From Neptunomonas marina (GTDB lineage Bacteria; Pseudomonadota; Gammaproteobacteria; Pseudomonadales; Balneatricaceae): 64,000 nt of DNA. The stretch spans positions 310,001 through 374,000 of the forward strand of contig NZ_SACQ01000001.1 in the NCBI RefSeq assembly GCF_004005935.1. Direction: 5' to 3'. The number at the start of each line of letters is the position of its first letter. The stretch's first letter is position 1. Under the pieces are notes generated by a model. That model did not search any database. It was not told the origin of the DNA and saw only the letters and a program-made list of their open reading frames with translations. Position numbers and translations under genes: made by a program. Below, in pieces: positions 1 through 9,820 of this stretch.

Positions 1-2746
1 AAGTCAGCCAAGGATCTTGTCTAATGTTCGTTTCCAAGTGCGTGTAAACCCCAATGGAAGCGGAACCATTTTTCTGACCTCTAATGAGCCGGTTCGTGAG
101 CCGTTTCTCAACTTCTTAGTTGAAGTGAACTGGCCAAGCGGCCGATTGATAAGAGAATATACGGTATTACTTGATCCTCCTGTTTTTGATCCAACCCCTA
201 CACCACGCCCAATCGCACCTGCGATATCGAGTGCAGCAGCACCTGTTGCCCCTGTTGTTGCGCAGCCGTCGCCACGCAAAGCGGATGTGTCGAATATCCG
301 TACACGTATGGATAAGGCTTCACAAGCATATGTTGATGTCAAAGATACGTTGTGGGAAATCGCGATCCGTCACCGGGCGGCACCTGATATCTCCTCTTAT
401 CAGATGATGATGGCGCTTTACAAAAAGAACCCGCACGCTTTTCCAAACGGTAATATCAACAACCTCAAAGCAGGGGTCGTGATTGATTTACCAACTGAAG
501 CTGAAGCGCGAGCGATGTCTTCGAAGGCTGCTGCCAGCGAAGTGCGTCGTCAAACGAGTGCTTGGAAGAGCGGAACAAAATCCTCTGCGCCGAATAAAGC
601 GCCTGTGGATGCAACAAAAAAGGACGTAAAGAGTGAAGCAAAAGAAGCTGATACTGCTTCTGGCCCAGAGAAAGGGCAGCTTAAAGTCGTAGCCCCTGGC
701 GATGCGACTGACCAAAAGGATGCGGCACTCAGTGATTCACAAGAAGCAAGTGAAGGCGATCTCGAGCAGAAGAACAAGGCGTTAGAAGATCAACTATCGG
801 TGTCTCAGGAGTCGATTGATCGGCTCGAGCGCGATAACGCAGAGTTAAAAGAGACGCTGTCCAAAATTCAAGAGCAGTTAGACTCTCTAACGCGTTTAGT
901 TGAATTAAAAGACGAGCAAGTTGCGACGTTACAAAATGAGTTAGCCAAAGCTAAACAGGCGCCCCCACCACCGCCGCCTGAAGAAAGTTTGCTAGACAAA
1001 CTGATGGCTGCGCCAGAGTACTTAGCCGGTATAGCGGGTGGTTTGCTAGCGCTGTTCGCTGGATTGTTCTTCTTCCTGCGTAAGAAAAAATCTGATGATG
1101 CTGATGACGAATTAGAGCCGATTAGCAACTCAGGGCAGGCGCCAAAAGTTGAGCTTGATGATGAAACTGCTGAAGAGATGGCTGCTCTGGAAGCGGCAGC
1201 TGATGAATTAGCTGCTGCAGATGGCGATGCACCAGCTGATGCACTCGATGAAGTAACTGCTAGTGATGCAGATGGCAACTTAGAGGCGGAACTTGACGGC
1301 CTGTCTGACCTTGACGATCTGGATGATTTAGATGACCTAGAAGATCTAGATTTGGATATGGACCTGGATCTTGACGAGTCTCTTGATAGTGATCTTGATG
1401 CTCTAGCATTAGATGAGTCAGAGGAGGCCGAAGCCGCGCCGCAGTTGGATCCTGAAGAGGAAGATCTATTAGGCGATATTCTGGATGAGGCAGATGATCT
1501 TGACGAGACAGTGCAAGACGACGAGTTCGATCTGGGTCTGGACGATCTAGAGAAAGAGCTTAGTGAGGCAGACGCCCTGGTGGATACGGCTGCTGAACTT
1601 GATGATTCAGATAATGTTGAAGATGTTGATACCGCACTCGACGACCTTCTAAACGAAAGTGAAGATGGTCTTGACGAGCTGCTCGGTATGGACGACATGG
1701 ATGACGAGCTACAAAACTCGGGCCTAGACAAGATCGAGCCTTTAGCTGATGTGGATGATGACGACGAAACACTAGAGTCGTTAGGCATTGATCTTGAGGA
1801 TGAGCTTGAAGGCTTAGACTTAGATGAAACCGTTGCTGAAGTAGATTCTTCTGAGGCTGAAACGGAAGACTCGCTAGATGACCTTGATGACTTGATAGGC
1901 GGGGATCTTGAAGATCTCGACCTTGATGTTGATGGTCTTGGTGACAGCAACGGCGTTGAAAGCGGCTTGGATAGTGAACTCTCGGCTGACCTAGACAACT
2001 TGCTCGCTGAAAGTGAAGACCTCTCGACAGATACACCTACTGAGGCGTCTGATGAGATGGGCGATCTAGACTTTGATCTGGATAGCTTGGACGCTGAGCT
2101 CGAAGGTGATTTAGCTTCTCTAGAGGCAGAGCCGCAAGCGGAAGCTGCAACAGATGATGCTGATGATGGGCTTGATTTTAATCTCGACGACCTAGATATG
2201 GCGGATTTGGCTGAGCCTGAAGCAGCTGAGGTTGCTGACCCTGAGGATAGCGGAGAAGCGTTGGACTTTGATTCAACGGCAGATTTGCACCCAGAGGTGG
2301 CGGACCTGTTGAGTGATCCTGTTGATCTGGACGATGAGGCGCCGGCAGATGCTGCAATGGGGGACTTGGACACGGCAGGCGTTGAGCTTGATGCGGAAGA
2401 GTTGTTGCCGAATACCCCGACTGATGAAGCCGTCACTGAGGAGTTAACGTCCAATATTGAGCATGATCTGGATGCGGAATTGGATGCCGAGCTAGAAGCG
2501 CTGCTTAATAGCACCGATAACGATATTGCTTTGGAAGAGGTTAGCTCTGAAGAGGTTTCAGATCCGGTATCTGCTGTTAGCTTCCTCGATAATGCGGATG
2601 AAGTTGAGACTAAACTCGACTTGGCGCGTGCCTACATTGACATGGATGACGTGGATGGTGCTCGTGAAATACTCAAAGAGATTGCCGATGAAGGATCCGA
2701 CGCACAGAAGGCTGAAGCAAATAGCTTGATGGAGGGCTTGAGTTGA
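1..2746 (+). CDS. fimV: FimV/HubP-family polar peptidoglycan-binding protein (5' truncated)
   Basis: Inner-membrane protein that organises the cell pole and supports type IV pilus and twitching functions in related bacteria. The reading frame is open to the window edge, so the signal peptide and start are missing; the first visible residues belong to the FimV N-terminal domain (EPFLNFLVEVNWPSGRL, then REYTVLLDPP). A LysM-type region follows around nt 340-500 (DTLWEIAIRH, NLKAGVVIDLP), then a coiled coil near nt 770-950, a proline run, one membrane segment near nt 1025-1080 followed by RKKK, a very long Asp/Glu/Leu-rich cytoplasmic region (about nt 1090-2440), and the C-terminal FimV domain (LDLARAYIDMDDVDGAREIL), a TPR-like helix pair. 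Its stop overlaps the truA start (TTGA). FimV next to truA is conserved in Pseudomonas-like genomes. Confidence 0.95.
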   Translation, partial: SQPRILSNVRFQVRVNPNGSGTIFLTSNEPVREPFLNFLVEVNWPSGRLIREYTVLLDPPVFDPTPTPRPIAPAISSAAAPVAPVVAQPSPRKADVSNIRTRMDKASQAYVDVKDTLWEIAIRHRAAPDISSYQMMMALYKKNPHAFPNGNINNLKAGVVIDLPTEAEARAMSSKAAASEVRRQTSAWKSGTKSSAPNKAPVDATKKDVKSEAKEADTASGPEKGQLKVVAPGDATDQKDAALSDSQEASEGDLEQKNKALEDQLSVSQESIDRLERDNAELKETLSKIQEQLDSLTRLVELKDEQVATLQNELAKAKQAPPPPPPEESLLDKLMAAPEYLAGIAGGLLALFAGLFFFLRKKKSDDADDELEPISNSGQAPKVELDDETAEEMAALEAAADELAAADGDAPADALDEVTASDADGNLEAELDGLSDLDDLDDLDDLEDLDLDMDLDLDESLDSDLDALALDESEEAEAAPQLDPEEEDLLGDILDEADDLDETVQDDEFDLGLDDLEKELSEADALVDTAAELDDSDNVEDVDTALDDLLNESEDGLDELLGMDDMDDELQNSGLDKIEPLADVDDDDETLESLGIDLEDELEGLDLDETVAEVDSSEAETEDSLDDLDDLIGGDLEDLDLDVDGLGDSNGVESGLDSELSADLDNLLAESEDLSTDTPTEASDEMGDLDFDLDSLDAELEGDLASLEAEPQAEAATDDADDGLDFNLDDLDMADLAEPEAAEVADPEDSGEALDFDSTADLHPEVADLLSDPVDLDDEAPADAAMGDLDTAGVELDAEELLPNTPTDEAVTEELTSNIEHDLDAELDAELEALLNSTDNDIALEEVSSEEVSDPVSAVSFLDNADEVETKLDLARAYIDMDDVDGAREILKEIADEGSDAQKAEANSLMEGLS

Positions 2747-3597
2747 CGAGATCTGATACAGACTCGGCACAACAACAAGGGGCGATTTCGATCGCCCCTT
2801 ATCGTTATGCAGCATGTGTAGAATACGCGGGTGCCAAGTACAAAGGCTGGCAGTCGCAGAAAGATGGCTCTGTGCCCACAATTCAGCAACATGTTGAAGC
2901 AGCACTTTCTAAAATCGCGAACGAACCTGTTTCGGTGATATGTGCCGGGCGGACAGATGCTGGGGTGAGTGGGACCTATCAGATTATCCATTTTGATGCT
3001 TCGGTTCTAAGGCCGGACCGGGCTTGGGTGATGGGTGCGAACACCAATTTGCCAGAGGATATTGCGATCAAGTGGGCAAAGCAGGTTGAGCCTGACTTTC
3101 ACGCACGCTTTGGTGCGCTAGAGCGCCGCTATCGATACCTGATACTGTCGCAAGAGGTGATGCCGGCGGTGCTTGGTCGTGGTGTTACTTGGACCTATAA
3201 AACGCTTGATATCGGCAAGATGCAGGAGGCGGCTCAATACTTAATTGGTCAGCATGATTTTACATCTTATCGAGCTGTGGGCTGCCAAGCCAAAAGCCCG
3301 GTACGTGAGGTGCGTGAGCTTACCATTACGCAGCAAGGCCGTTTGATAGTCATTGATGTCCGCGCTAACGCGTTTCTACATCACATGATTCGTAATTTTG
3401 CCGGTGTGTTGATGAAAATAGGAGCGGGTGAGGCTGAACCGGTTTGGGCTAAAGACGTCTTAGAGGCTCGTGATCGGCGTGCTGGAGGAGTGACGGCGCC
3501 ACCGTTTGGGCTCTACTTTGTCGATGTTAAGTACCCAGAAAAGTACCAGCTACCGCCATCAGAGATAGGACCCTATTTCTTACCCGGTGATCACTAA
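2743..3597 (+). CDS. truA: tRNA pseudouridine(38-40) synthase TruA
   Basis: Converts uridines 38-40 in the anticodon stem-loop of many tRNAs to pseudouridine. The catalytic aspartate lies in CAGRTDAGVSGT, and family blocks such as RRYRYLI, DFTSYRAVGCQ, ANAFLHHMIRN and the C-terminal GLYFVDVKYP are present. At 284 residues it is slightly longer than the E. coli enzyme (about 270) because of a short N-terminal extension. The start is TTG, overlapping the fimV stop as TTGA, with GGAGGG about 8 nt upstream, so translation is probably coupled to fimV. A 59-nt gap separates it from trpF. Confidence 0.96.
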   Translation: MTRSDTDSAQQQGAISIAPYRYAACVEYAGAKYKGWQSQKDGSVPTIQQHVEAALSKIANEPVSVICAGRTDAGVSGTYQIIHFDASVLRPDRAWVMGANTNLPEDIAIKWAKQVEPDFHARFGALERRYRYLILSQEVMPAVLGRGVTWTYKTLDIGKMQEAAQYLIGQHDFTSYRAVGCQAKSPVREVRELTITQQGRLIVIDVRANAFLHHMIRNFAGVLMKIGAGEAEPVWAKDVLEARDRRAGGVTAPPFGLYFVDVKYPEKYQLPPSEIGPYFLPGDH

Positions 3598-3656
3598 CGT
3601 GATGCCCGCTTATCTGATAGAATTTCTGACTTTAATAGTTACGTAGGTCTTGCTGT

Positions 3657-4283
3657 ATGCCGGTTCGGGTCAAAGTGTGTGGTATCACCCGTTTAGAAGA
3701 TGCTCAAGTGGCAGTGAGAGAGGGCGCGGCGGCGTTAGGCTTTGTGTTTTATGAGCCGAGTCCTCGTTACATTGCCCCTGCACAAGCGGCGAAAATCATC
3801 GAGAGTTTGCCGCCTTTCGTCACGACTACCGCACTCTTTGTTAACGAATCAGCTGACGCTGTGGCGGTGATAGCCGAGCAGACGCAGGTGGATCTGTTGC
3901 AGTTTCATGGCGACGAATCGGCAGCGTTTTGCGGCGCCTTTGACCGTCCTTATATCAAGGCTATTCGAATGCGCCCCAATGCGGATCTGCTTGCAGAGAC
4001 AGAAGCATTTTCAAGCGCGCGAGCCTTACTATTAGATGCCTATAAGCCGGGTGTGCCAGGCGGCACGGGTGAGGCTTTCAATTGGGATGAGATTCCATTA
4101 GAGCTTCGCCACAACATTATTTTGGCCGGTGGGCTGACGCCTGAAAATATATCTCAGGCTATTAAACAAGTAGCGCCCTACGCAGTAGATGTAAGTGGCG
4201 GCGTTGAAGCCAGTAAAGGGGTGAAAGACCCCAACAAACTAGCGCGATTTTTCCAAGAGGTAGCACGTGCCGAAAATAGATAA
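3657..4283 (+). CDS. trpF: Phosphoribosylanthranilate isomerase
   Basis: Catalyses the Amadori rearrangement of N-(5-phosphoribosyl)anthranilate to CdRP in tryptophan synthesis. A 208-residue stand-alone TIM barrel with the catalytic Cys8 in VKVCGIT, the conserved LQFHGDE block, the LLDAYKPG segment carrying the general acid, and the phosphate-binding end [10 protein letters not shown] / [15 protein letters not shown]. It is separate from trpC, as in Pseudomonas. It overlaps trpB by 17 nt, indicating one transcript with trpB and trpA. Confidence 0.96.
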   Translation: MPVRVKVCGITRLEDAQVAVREGAAALGFVFYEPSPRYIAPAQAAKIIESLPPFVTTTALFVNESADAVAVIAEQTQVDLLQFHGDESAAFCGAFDRPYIKAIRMRPNADLLAETEAFSSARALLLDAYKPGVPGGTGEAFNWDEIPLELRHNIILAGGLTPENISQAIKQVAPYAVDVSGGVEASKGVKDPNKLARFFQEVARAENR

Positions 4284-5487
4284 CATCGACTCTTTGTTGC
4301 AGGCCCCTGATGAGCGAGGCCATTTTGGTCCGTATGGTGGCCGGTTTGTCTCTGAAACACTAATGGGGGCGCTTCAGGAACTGGAAGCTCTGTATGAAAA
4401 AGTTGCAAATGATCCAAGCTTCCGGGAAGAGTTTGATCGCGATCTTGCCCATTACGTTGGCAGGCCTTCACCACTTTACTTTGCTGAGCGCCTTACTCGC
4501 GAAGTTGGCGGCGCTAAAATCTATTTAAAGCGCGAAGACTTAAACCATACCGGTGCGCACAAGGTCAATAACACGATTGGTCAGGCGTTGCTTGCGAAGT
4601 ATATGGGCAAACCACGTATTATCGCAGAAACAGGTGCTGGCCAGCATGGTGTGGCATCGGCGACGGTCGCTGCGCGCCTTGGGCTAGAGTGTAAAGTTTA
4701 CATGGGCATCGATGATGTTAAGCGCCAAGCACTTAATGTGTATCGCATGAAGCTACTCGGTGCCGAGGTGGTAGCCGTTGAATCCGGCACGCGGACGCTG
4801 AAAGATGCCATGAATGAAGCGATGCGCGACTGGGTTACAAATGTTGATTCAACGTTCTACATCATCGGCACAGCGGCAGGGCCGCACCCGTATCCCAAGC
4901 TAGTACGTGACTTTCAGTGCATTATCGGGCGCGAAGCGCGTGAGCAGTGTTTAACGCAAGAGGGCCGCTTACCAGATGCTTTGGTGGCTTGTGTGGGTGG
5001 CGGTTCTAATGCCATCGGTTTGTTCCACCCGTTTATTGCAGATGAGTCGGTCCGTATGATCGGCGTAGAAGCGGGCGGTTATGGTGTGGAAACCGGTGAT
5101 CACGCTGCACCCTTATGTGCGGGTCGCCCAGGTGTTTTGCACGGTAATCGTACGTATTTAATGGCGGACGATGCGGGTCAGATTCAAGGTACGCATTCGG
5201 TATCAGCCGGTTTAGACTACCCCGGTGTTGGCCCTGAGCACTCTTGGTTGAAAGACTGTGGTCGTGCTGAGTATGTGGCTGTCAATGATGATGAAGCGCT
5301 CGCGGCTTTCCGTATGCTGACCCGTGTTGAAGGCATTATGCCGGCACTCGAATCCAGCCATGCGATTGCGCATGCTGTTAAAGTTGCTAAAGAGATGTCA
5401 CCGGATCAGATTGTGGTGGTTAATCTATCCGGCCGTGGTGATAAAGATATTCATACCGTTGCGGGTATTGATGGTATCGAACTTTAA
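4267..5487 (+). CDS. trpB: Tryptophan synthase beta chain
   Basis: PLP-dependent beta subunit joining indole and L-serine to make tryptophan. Length 406 is typical. The PLP lysine is Lys99 in [19 protein letters not shown], the phosphate-cradle [10 protein letters not shown] and the C-terminal LSGRGDKD are intact. The GTG start has AAGAGG just upstream and lies inside the end of trpF. It forms an alpha2-beta2 complex with the product of the next gene, 17 nt downstream. Confidence 0.97.
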   Translation: MPKIDNIDSLLQAPDERGHFGPYGGRFVSETLMGALQELEALYEKVANDPSFREEFDRDLAHYVGRPSPLYFAERLTREVGGAKIYLKREDLNHTGAHKVNNTIGQALLAKYMGKPRIIAETGAGQHGVASATVAARLGLECKVYMGIDDVKRQALNVYRMKLLGAEVVAVESGTRTLKDAMNEAMRDWVTNVDSTFYIIGTAAGPHPYPKLVRDFQCIIGREAREQCLTQEGRLPDALVACVGGGSNAIGLFHPFIADESVRMIGVEAGGYGVETGDHAAPLCAGRPGVLHGNRTYLMADDAGQIQGTHSVSAGLDYPGVGPEHSWLKDCGRAEYVAVNDDEALAAFRMLTRVEGIMPALESSHAIAHAVKVAKEMSPDQIVVVNLSGRGDKDIHTVAGIDGIEL

Positions 5488-5504
5488 GGAATTAGAGGTA
5501 TCAG

Positions 5505-6308
5505 ATGAACCGAATTGAAGCTTGTTTTACATCCTTAAAGTCGCAAAATCGTAAGGCGTTGATTCCTTATGTTACTGCTGGTGACCCTCAACCCGGTGTT
5601 ACTGTTGGTCTGATGCACGCGATGGTTGAGGCAGGTGCTGATATCATCGAACTAGGGGTTCCTTTTTCTGATCCGATGGCGGATGGCCCAGTGATTCAGC
5701 TCGCGTGTGAACGTGCATTAGCACACAATACGCGGCTTGTTGATGTGCTAGCGATGGTTGCTCAGTTTCGGGAGACAAACAATGAAACGCCAGTCGTACT
5801 CATGGGGTACCTGAATCCAGTTGAGATGATGGGCTATGAAGCTTTCGCTGAGCAGGCTGCGCGTGCAGGCGTCGACGGCGTACTGACGGTGGATCTGCCA
5901 CCAGAAGAGTCTGAAGCGTTTGTTGCAGCCATGAAAGCCAATGCCATTGATGTCATTTATCTATTGGCTCCAACGACGGAAGAGTCGCGCATCGAAGCGG
6001 TATGTCGTTACGGTTCAGGCTATGTGTATTATGTTTCGGTTAAAGGTGTCACAGGGTCAGCGGCGCTCGATGTTGATGAGGTCTCGCGCAAGTTGGAAGT
6101 TGTTCGCCGTCACACGGACATGCCGGTAGGTGTTGGTTTTGGTATCCGTGATGGCGCGTCTGCAGCGGCAGTTGGTGAAGTTGCAGATGGTGTTATTGTT
6201 GGCAGTGTGCTCGTTAATCAGATAGCTGAGCATGCCGAAAACCCAGACGCGATTAAAACGAATGTATCAGCAATCCTGACGCAGATGCGCTCTGCGATGG
6301 ATGCATGA
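5505..6308 (+). CDS. trpA: Tryptophan synthase alpha chain
   Basis: Cleaves indole-3-glycerol phosphate and channels indole to TrpB. A 267-residue TIM barrel with catalytic Glu49 ([10 protein letters not shown]) and Asp60 (MADGPVIQ), the mobile loop region and the phosphate-binding GVGFGI and IVGSVLV motifs. GAGG-like ribosome binding sequence about 8 nt before the ATG. It ends 32 nt before accD with no visible terminator, so accD is probably read in the same transcript. Confidence 0.97.
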   Translation: MNRIEACFTSLKSQNRKALIPYVTAGDPQPGVTVGLMHAMVEAGADIIELGVPFSDPMADGPVIQLACERALAHNTRLVDVLAMVAQFRETNNETPVVLMGYLNPVEMMGYEAFAEQAARAGVDGVLTVDLPPEESEAFVAAMKANAIDVIYLLAPTTEESRIEAVCRYGSGYVYYVSVKGVTGSAALDVDEVSRKLEVVRRHTDMPVGVGFGIRDGASAAAVGEVADGVIVGSVLVNQIAEHAENPDAIKTNVSAILTQMRSAMDA

Positions 6309-6340
6309 ATTTATAATTTAAAACTGGATTTAGATAAAAG

Positions 6341-7312
6341 ATGAGTAACTGGTTAGACAAAATTGTCCCATCGCTTGTTCGCTCCGAAACACGCAAATCA
6401 AGTGTTCCAGAGGGTCTCTGGCATAAGTGCGTGAAGTGTGAGTCAGTACTTTATCGCCCAGAGCTAGAGAAAAATCTAAACGTGTGTACTAAGTGTGGTC
6501 ACCACATGCGCCTAACAGCGCGTATGCGTTTAGAGACGTTTCTTGATAAAGACTCCTTTACTGAGTTGGCAACTGAGGTAGAGCCTGTTGATCGCCTGAA
6601 ATTTAAAGACTCTAAAAAGTACAAGGATCGTCTATCAGCAGCACAGAAATCGACAGGCGAAAAAGACGCTCTGATTGCGATGAAAGGTACTTTAAAAGGT
6701 ATGCCTGTTGTCGCAGTGGCTTTCGACTTTCAGTTTATGGGTGGTTCGATGGGCGCAGTAGTTGGTGAGCGATTTGTACGTGCTGTCAACGAGGCGCTGG
6801 CGACAAAAGTACCGATGATCTGCTTTTCAGCATCAGGCGGTGCCCGGATGCAAGAAGCTCTGTTCTCACTGATGCAGATGGCAAAGACCAGTGCTGCACT
6901 ACAGAAAATGCGCGAGGCGGGTTTGCCTTACGTTTCCGTGTTAACGGACCCTGTTTATGGTGGTGTTTCGGCAAGTTTGGCGATGCTGGGTGATTTAAAC
7001 GTTGCTGAGCCGCGCGCATTGATTGGCTTTGCCGGTCCTCGTGTTATCGAGCAAACGGTACGTGAAAAACTACCTGAAGGTTTCCAGCGCTCTGAGTTTC
7101 TGTTGGAGCATGGTCAAGTGGATATGATTGTGCCGCGTCTTGAGCTACGTGACCGTTTGTACTCTGCACTGGCTATTTTCATGCATCAGTTTGCCGCGCC
7201 GGTTGTGGCAGAGGTGAGTACTGAAGGTACAGCAGAGGGCGTGGTTGACGCTGATGTTGCTGAGGCGATCGCCCCTGACACCGACCCCGAGCAACAAGAA
7301 GCGAAGCAGTAA
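6341..7312 (+). CDS. accD: Acetyl-CoA carboxylase carboxyltransferase subunit beta
   Basis: Beta subunit of the carboxyltransferase that makes malonyl-CoA for fatty acid synthesis. An N-terminal zinc ribbon is visible with Cys30, Cys33, Cys49 and Cys52, followed by the crotonase-type carboxyltransferase core ([35 protein letters not shown]). The last 40 or so residues are an acidic, poorly conserved tail. 323 residues. A clear intrinsic terminator follows immediately, closing the fimV/truA-trpFBA-accD run. Confidence 0.97.
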   Translation: MSNWLDKIVPSLVRSETRKSSVPEGLWHKCVKCESVLYRPELEKNLNVCTKCGHHMRLTARMRLETFLDKDSFTELATEVEPVDRLKFKDSKKYKDRLSAAQKSTGEKDALIAMKGTLKGMPVVAVAFDFQFMGGSMGAVVGERFVRAVNEALATKVPMICFSASGGARMQEALFSLMQMAKTSAALQKMREAGLPYVSVLTDPVYGGVSASLAMLGDLNVAEPRALIGFAGPRVIEQTVREKLPEGFQRSEFLLEHGQVDMIVPRLELRDRLYSALAIFMHQFAAPVVAEVSTEGTAEGVVDADVAEAIAPDTDPEQQEAKQ

Positions 7313-7320
7313 CTACTTTT

Positions 7321-7345
7321 AAGGCCGGTTTTCCGGCCTTTTTAT
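7321..7345 (+). terminator. Intrinsic terminator after accD
   Basis: Perfect 8-bp stem AAGGCCGG / CCGGCCTT with a TTTT loop, followed by TTTTTAT. It sits 9 nt after the accD stop and about 20 nt before folC. Confidence 0.9.
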
Positions 7346-7365
7346 CGGAAGTGAATAACAGCAAG

Positions 7366-8637
7366 ATGAACAAAGCATCCTTCACTCTTCAGCAGTGGCT
7401 CTCTTGGATGGAGCAGGCCCATACCTCTGCGATTGATATGGGACTCACGCGTTGCCAAACGGTATTCGATGCCATGGCGCTCGATTTTGGCAGCACGAAA
7501 ATCGTCACGGTGGGTGGTACAAACGGTAAAGGCTCCAGCGTCGCTATGTTTGACGCTGTGTTGCGTGCTGCGGGTTATCGAACGCTTTGTTATACCTCTC
7601 CTCACCTTGAAGTTTATAACGAGCGCGTGGTTATTGATGGTGAGATGTGCAGTGATGCGCAACTGGTAGCTGCCTTTTGTGCGATCGATGCGGCACGTGA
7701 GCAGGTAGGGATTTCACTATCCTATTTTGAGATTGGCACCCTAGCTGCACTTTGGATTGTTGCTCAAGAGCAACCCGATGTCGCTTTGTTAGAGGTTGGC
7801 CTAGGTGGCCGTTTAGATGTCGTGAATCTCATGGATGCCGATGTTGCTGTGATTGCAACGGTTGGGGTCGATCATGTTGATTGGCTTGGCGATGATCGTG
7901 AAGTTATCGGCTGGGAAAAAGCGGGTATCTTTCGTGAAGGTCGGCCTGCAGTTTGCGGTGACCTCGAACCACCACTATCGATTGCGCATCATGCTAACGA
8001 GGTGGGAGCAAAGCTGTTTCAGGCAAGTAATGATTTCTCCTATCAACTTCATGAAGATGGGGGCCAGTGGTCATTTAAGGGGCTGGATAGCCAGCACCAA
8101 GAAGTTGCTATTGAGTCGTTGCCAGTCCCTCAGCTGCCGCTACAAAACGCCGCGACGGTCATGCAAGCGCTGCTGTTGCTGGGGGTAGAGGTATCGCACG
8201 AGGCTTTGAGTCAAGGCTTTGCTCATGCACGTGTGCGAGGCCGGTTAGATGCGCAAACGTATAGAGGCTGCCCACTTTTGCTAGATGTGGCTCACAACCC
8301 ACAGGCAGCGAGCTATTTGGCGAAACGGTTAGAAGGTAAGCAGTTCAAAGTGGTCTTAGGCATGTTAGCTGACAAAGATTGCACGGCGGTGATGGCGGCG
8401 CTTGCACCTATTGTGTCGCAGTGGCATCTGGTTACGCTCGATGTACCCCGTGGCCAGACTGCGGAGTCGCTGGCGACGATGCTACCCGCTAGTACCGATC
8501 AGGCCGTCTATCAGCACGCCTCTGTTGGCGATGCTATTAAGCAGCTTGCCTCTGATAAGGAGCAGCTACTCGTTGTAGGCTCCTTCTTCACTGTAGCGGA
8601 TGCTTACCGACTGATTGAGGGGGAAGCAAATGGATAG
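7366..8637 (+). CDS. folC: Bifunctional dihydrofolate/folylpolyglutamate synthase FolC
   Basis: Adds glutamate to dihydropteroate and to folates using ATP. The Mur-ligase fold is clear: GTNGKGSSVA P-loop, YTSPHLEVYNERV, LLEVGLGGRLDVVN, the metal-binding DHVDWLG, and the C-terminal DVAHNPQA motif. I chose the ATG at 7366; an in-frame GTG at 7351 would add five residues (the upstream GGAAG at 7347-7351 favours neither clearly). First gene after the accD terminator and head of a folC-dedD-cvpA-purF-metZ run like that of E. coli and Pseudomonas. Confidence 0.95.
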   Translation: MNKASFTLQQWLSWMEQAHTSAIDMGLTRCQTVFDAMALDFGSTKIVTVGGTNGKGSSVAMFDAVLRAAGYRTLCYTSPHLEVYNERVVIDGEMCSDAQLVAAFCAIDAAREQVGISLSYFEIGTLAALWIVAQEQPDVALLEVGLGGRLDVVNLMDADVAVIATVGVDHVDWLGDDREVIGWEKAGIFREGRPAVCGDLEPPLSIAHHANEVGAKLFQASNDFSYQLHEDGGQWSFKGLDSQHQEVAIESLPVPQLPLQNAATVMQALLLLGVEVSHEALSQGFAHARVRGRLDAQTYRGCPLLLDVAHNPQAASYLAKRLEGKQFKVVLGMLADKDCTAVMAALAPIVSQWHLVTLDVPRGQTAESLATMLPASTDQAVYQHASVGDAIKQLASDKEQLLVVGSFFTVADAYRLIEGEANG

Positions 8638-9202
8638 CACAATGAAAAAGCGGCTATTGGGCTTTGCGCTTATCGCTATCACGCTCGCAGTGCTATTACC
8701 GCTGTTTCTGCAAGGTGATGGCTATCGGGAGCGCCAACTAGAAAGTCGTATCCCAGCAACACCGGCAATGCCGCAAGTCGCAATTTTGGAGCCGCAGTCG
8801 GAAGAGTTACCGGATACCAGCGATTACCCACCCCCACAAGAGGAGGTCGTTGTCAGTGTGGTTGATCCTGCGCCTGCGGTGCCTGCTAAGCCCGTTGCAG
8901 AAGCTGATAAGCGCCCTGTGAAAAAGCCAACTGTAGATGAGCCCGCCCCAGCACTTGATGAACAAGGTGTTCCGGTTGCTTGGACACTACAGCTTGCAAG
9001 CTTTAAAGATGAAGGGAACGCGAAAGCGCTGCGCAAGCAGTTGGTTGGCAACGGCCATAAAGTGTATACCCGTCAAGGTGCAGATCTTTACAAAGTCTAT
9101 GTCGGGCCCGACTTTAATAAAGAGCGCTTGACCCAACTGCAAGCAAGACTACAAAGTGATTTTGGCTTGGAAGGAATTATCATCCGATTCACAACCCAAT
9201 GA
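8630..9202 (+). CDS. dedD: SPOR-domain inner-membrane protein, DedD-like
   Basis: Likely a single-pass cell-division protein whose SPOR domain binds denuded septal peptidoglycan. N-terminal transmembrane helix at about residues 6-25 after MKKR, a Pro/Glu/Val-rich linker, and a C-terminal SPOR domain from about residue 115 (WTLQLASFKDEGNAKALRKQ ... YKVYVGP). 190 residues from the ATG at 8630, which overlaps the folC stop by 8 nt and follows GAGGGGGAA; an ATG at 8642 is a possible alternative. The position between folC and cvpA supports DedD rather than FtsN. Confidence 0.88.
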   Translation: MDSTMKKRLLGFALIAITLAVLLPLFLQGDGYRERQLESRIPATPAMPQVAILEPQSEELPDTSDYPPPQEEVVVSVVDPAPAVPAKPVAEADKRPVKKPTVDEPAPALDEQGVPVAWTLQLASFKDEGNAKALRKQLVGNGHKVYTRQGADLYKVYVGPDFNKERLTQLQARLQSDFGLEGIIIRFTTQ

Positions 9203-9253
9203 TTGGGTTATTGTTAACCCTTTGTTAAAATGCGCGCAATTTGAGAAGAGTAG

Positions 9254-9757
9254 ATGGCAACAATGAACTGGGCCGATTGGGCAATCTTAGCAATAGTCTT
9301 AATCTCGGGATTGTTTAGTATCCGGCGCGGCTTCGTTAAAGAGGCATTGTCTCTGGTAACCTGGGTGGCTGCTTTTATTGTTGCGCGTTTATTTACCAAT
9401 TCACTTGCAGTCGTATTGACCGACTATATCCAAACCCCTTCGTTCCGAATTGTCGCGGCCTTCGGCCTATTATTTATCTTAACCCTTATTTGTGGTGCCC
9501 TGATTAGTAACCTTATCGGCGTGCTGGTGGAAGCCACCGGCCTAAGTGGAACTGATCGTATGCTGGGAATGGGTTTTGGTGTCATTCGAGGTGGTTTGAT
9601 TGTGGTTGTGATTGTTGCCTTGCTCGGTGAAACACCTGCGGTGCGTGATCAATGGTGGCAGGACTCCCAACTTATCCCTCACTTCGCTTTGATGGAAAGT
9701 TGGACCCGGCAAGTTGCGACAGAAATTGGCCAGATGATCTGGCAGGCTGGGCGTTAG
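9254..9757 (+). CDS. cvpA: CvpA family membrane protein
   Basis: Four-helix inner-membrane protein of the colicin V production family; required in other bacteria for envelope stress and bile tolerance, mechanism unresolved. 167 residues starting MNWADWAILAIVLIS, with hydrophobic helices near residues 7-22, 30-48, 62-85 and 100-122. Located directly before purF, as in E. coli. Confidence 0.92.
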   Translation: MATMNWADWAILAIVLISGLFSIRRGFVKEALSLVTWVAAFIVARLFTNSLAVVLTDYIQTPSFRIVAAFGLLFILTLICGALISNLIGVLVEATGLSGTDRMLGMGFGVIRGGLIVVVIVALLGETPAVRDQWWQDSQLIPHFALMESWTRQVATEIGQMIWQAGR

Positions 9758-9820
9758 CTGAGCAGTTGTTAGATATTCTTGTTGTTTAAACGTTTTTAAG
9801 ATCCTTCGAGGTAGTTCAAC

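Noticed and set aside
868-2514. 548-codon serine-rich open frame antisense to fimV
   Set aside because: It is the reverse complement of the Asp/Leu repeat region; GAT/GAC/GAG-rich codons read backwards as Ser/Arg codons with few stops. No ribosome site or family resemblance.
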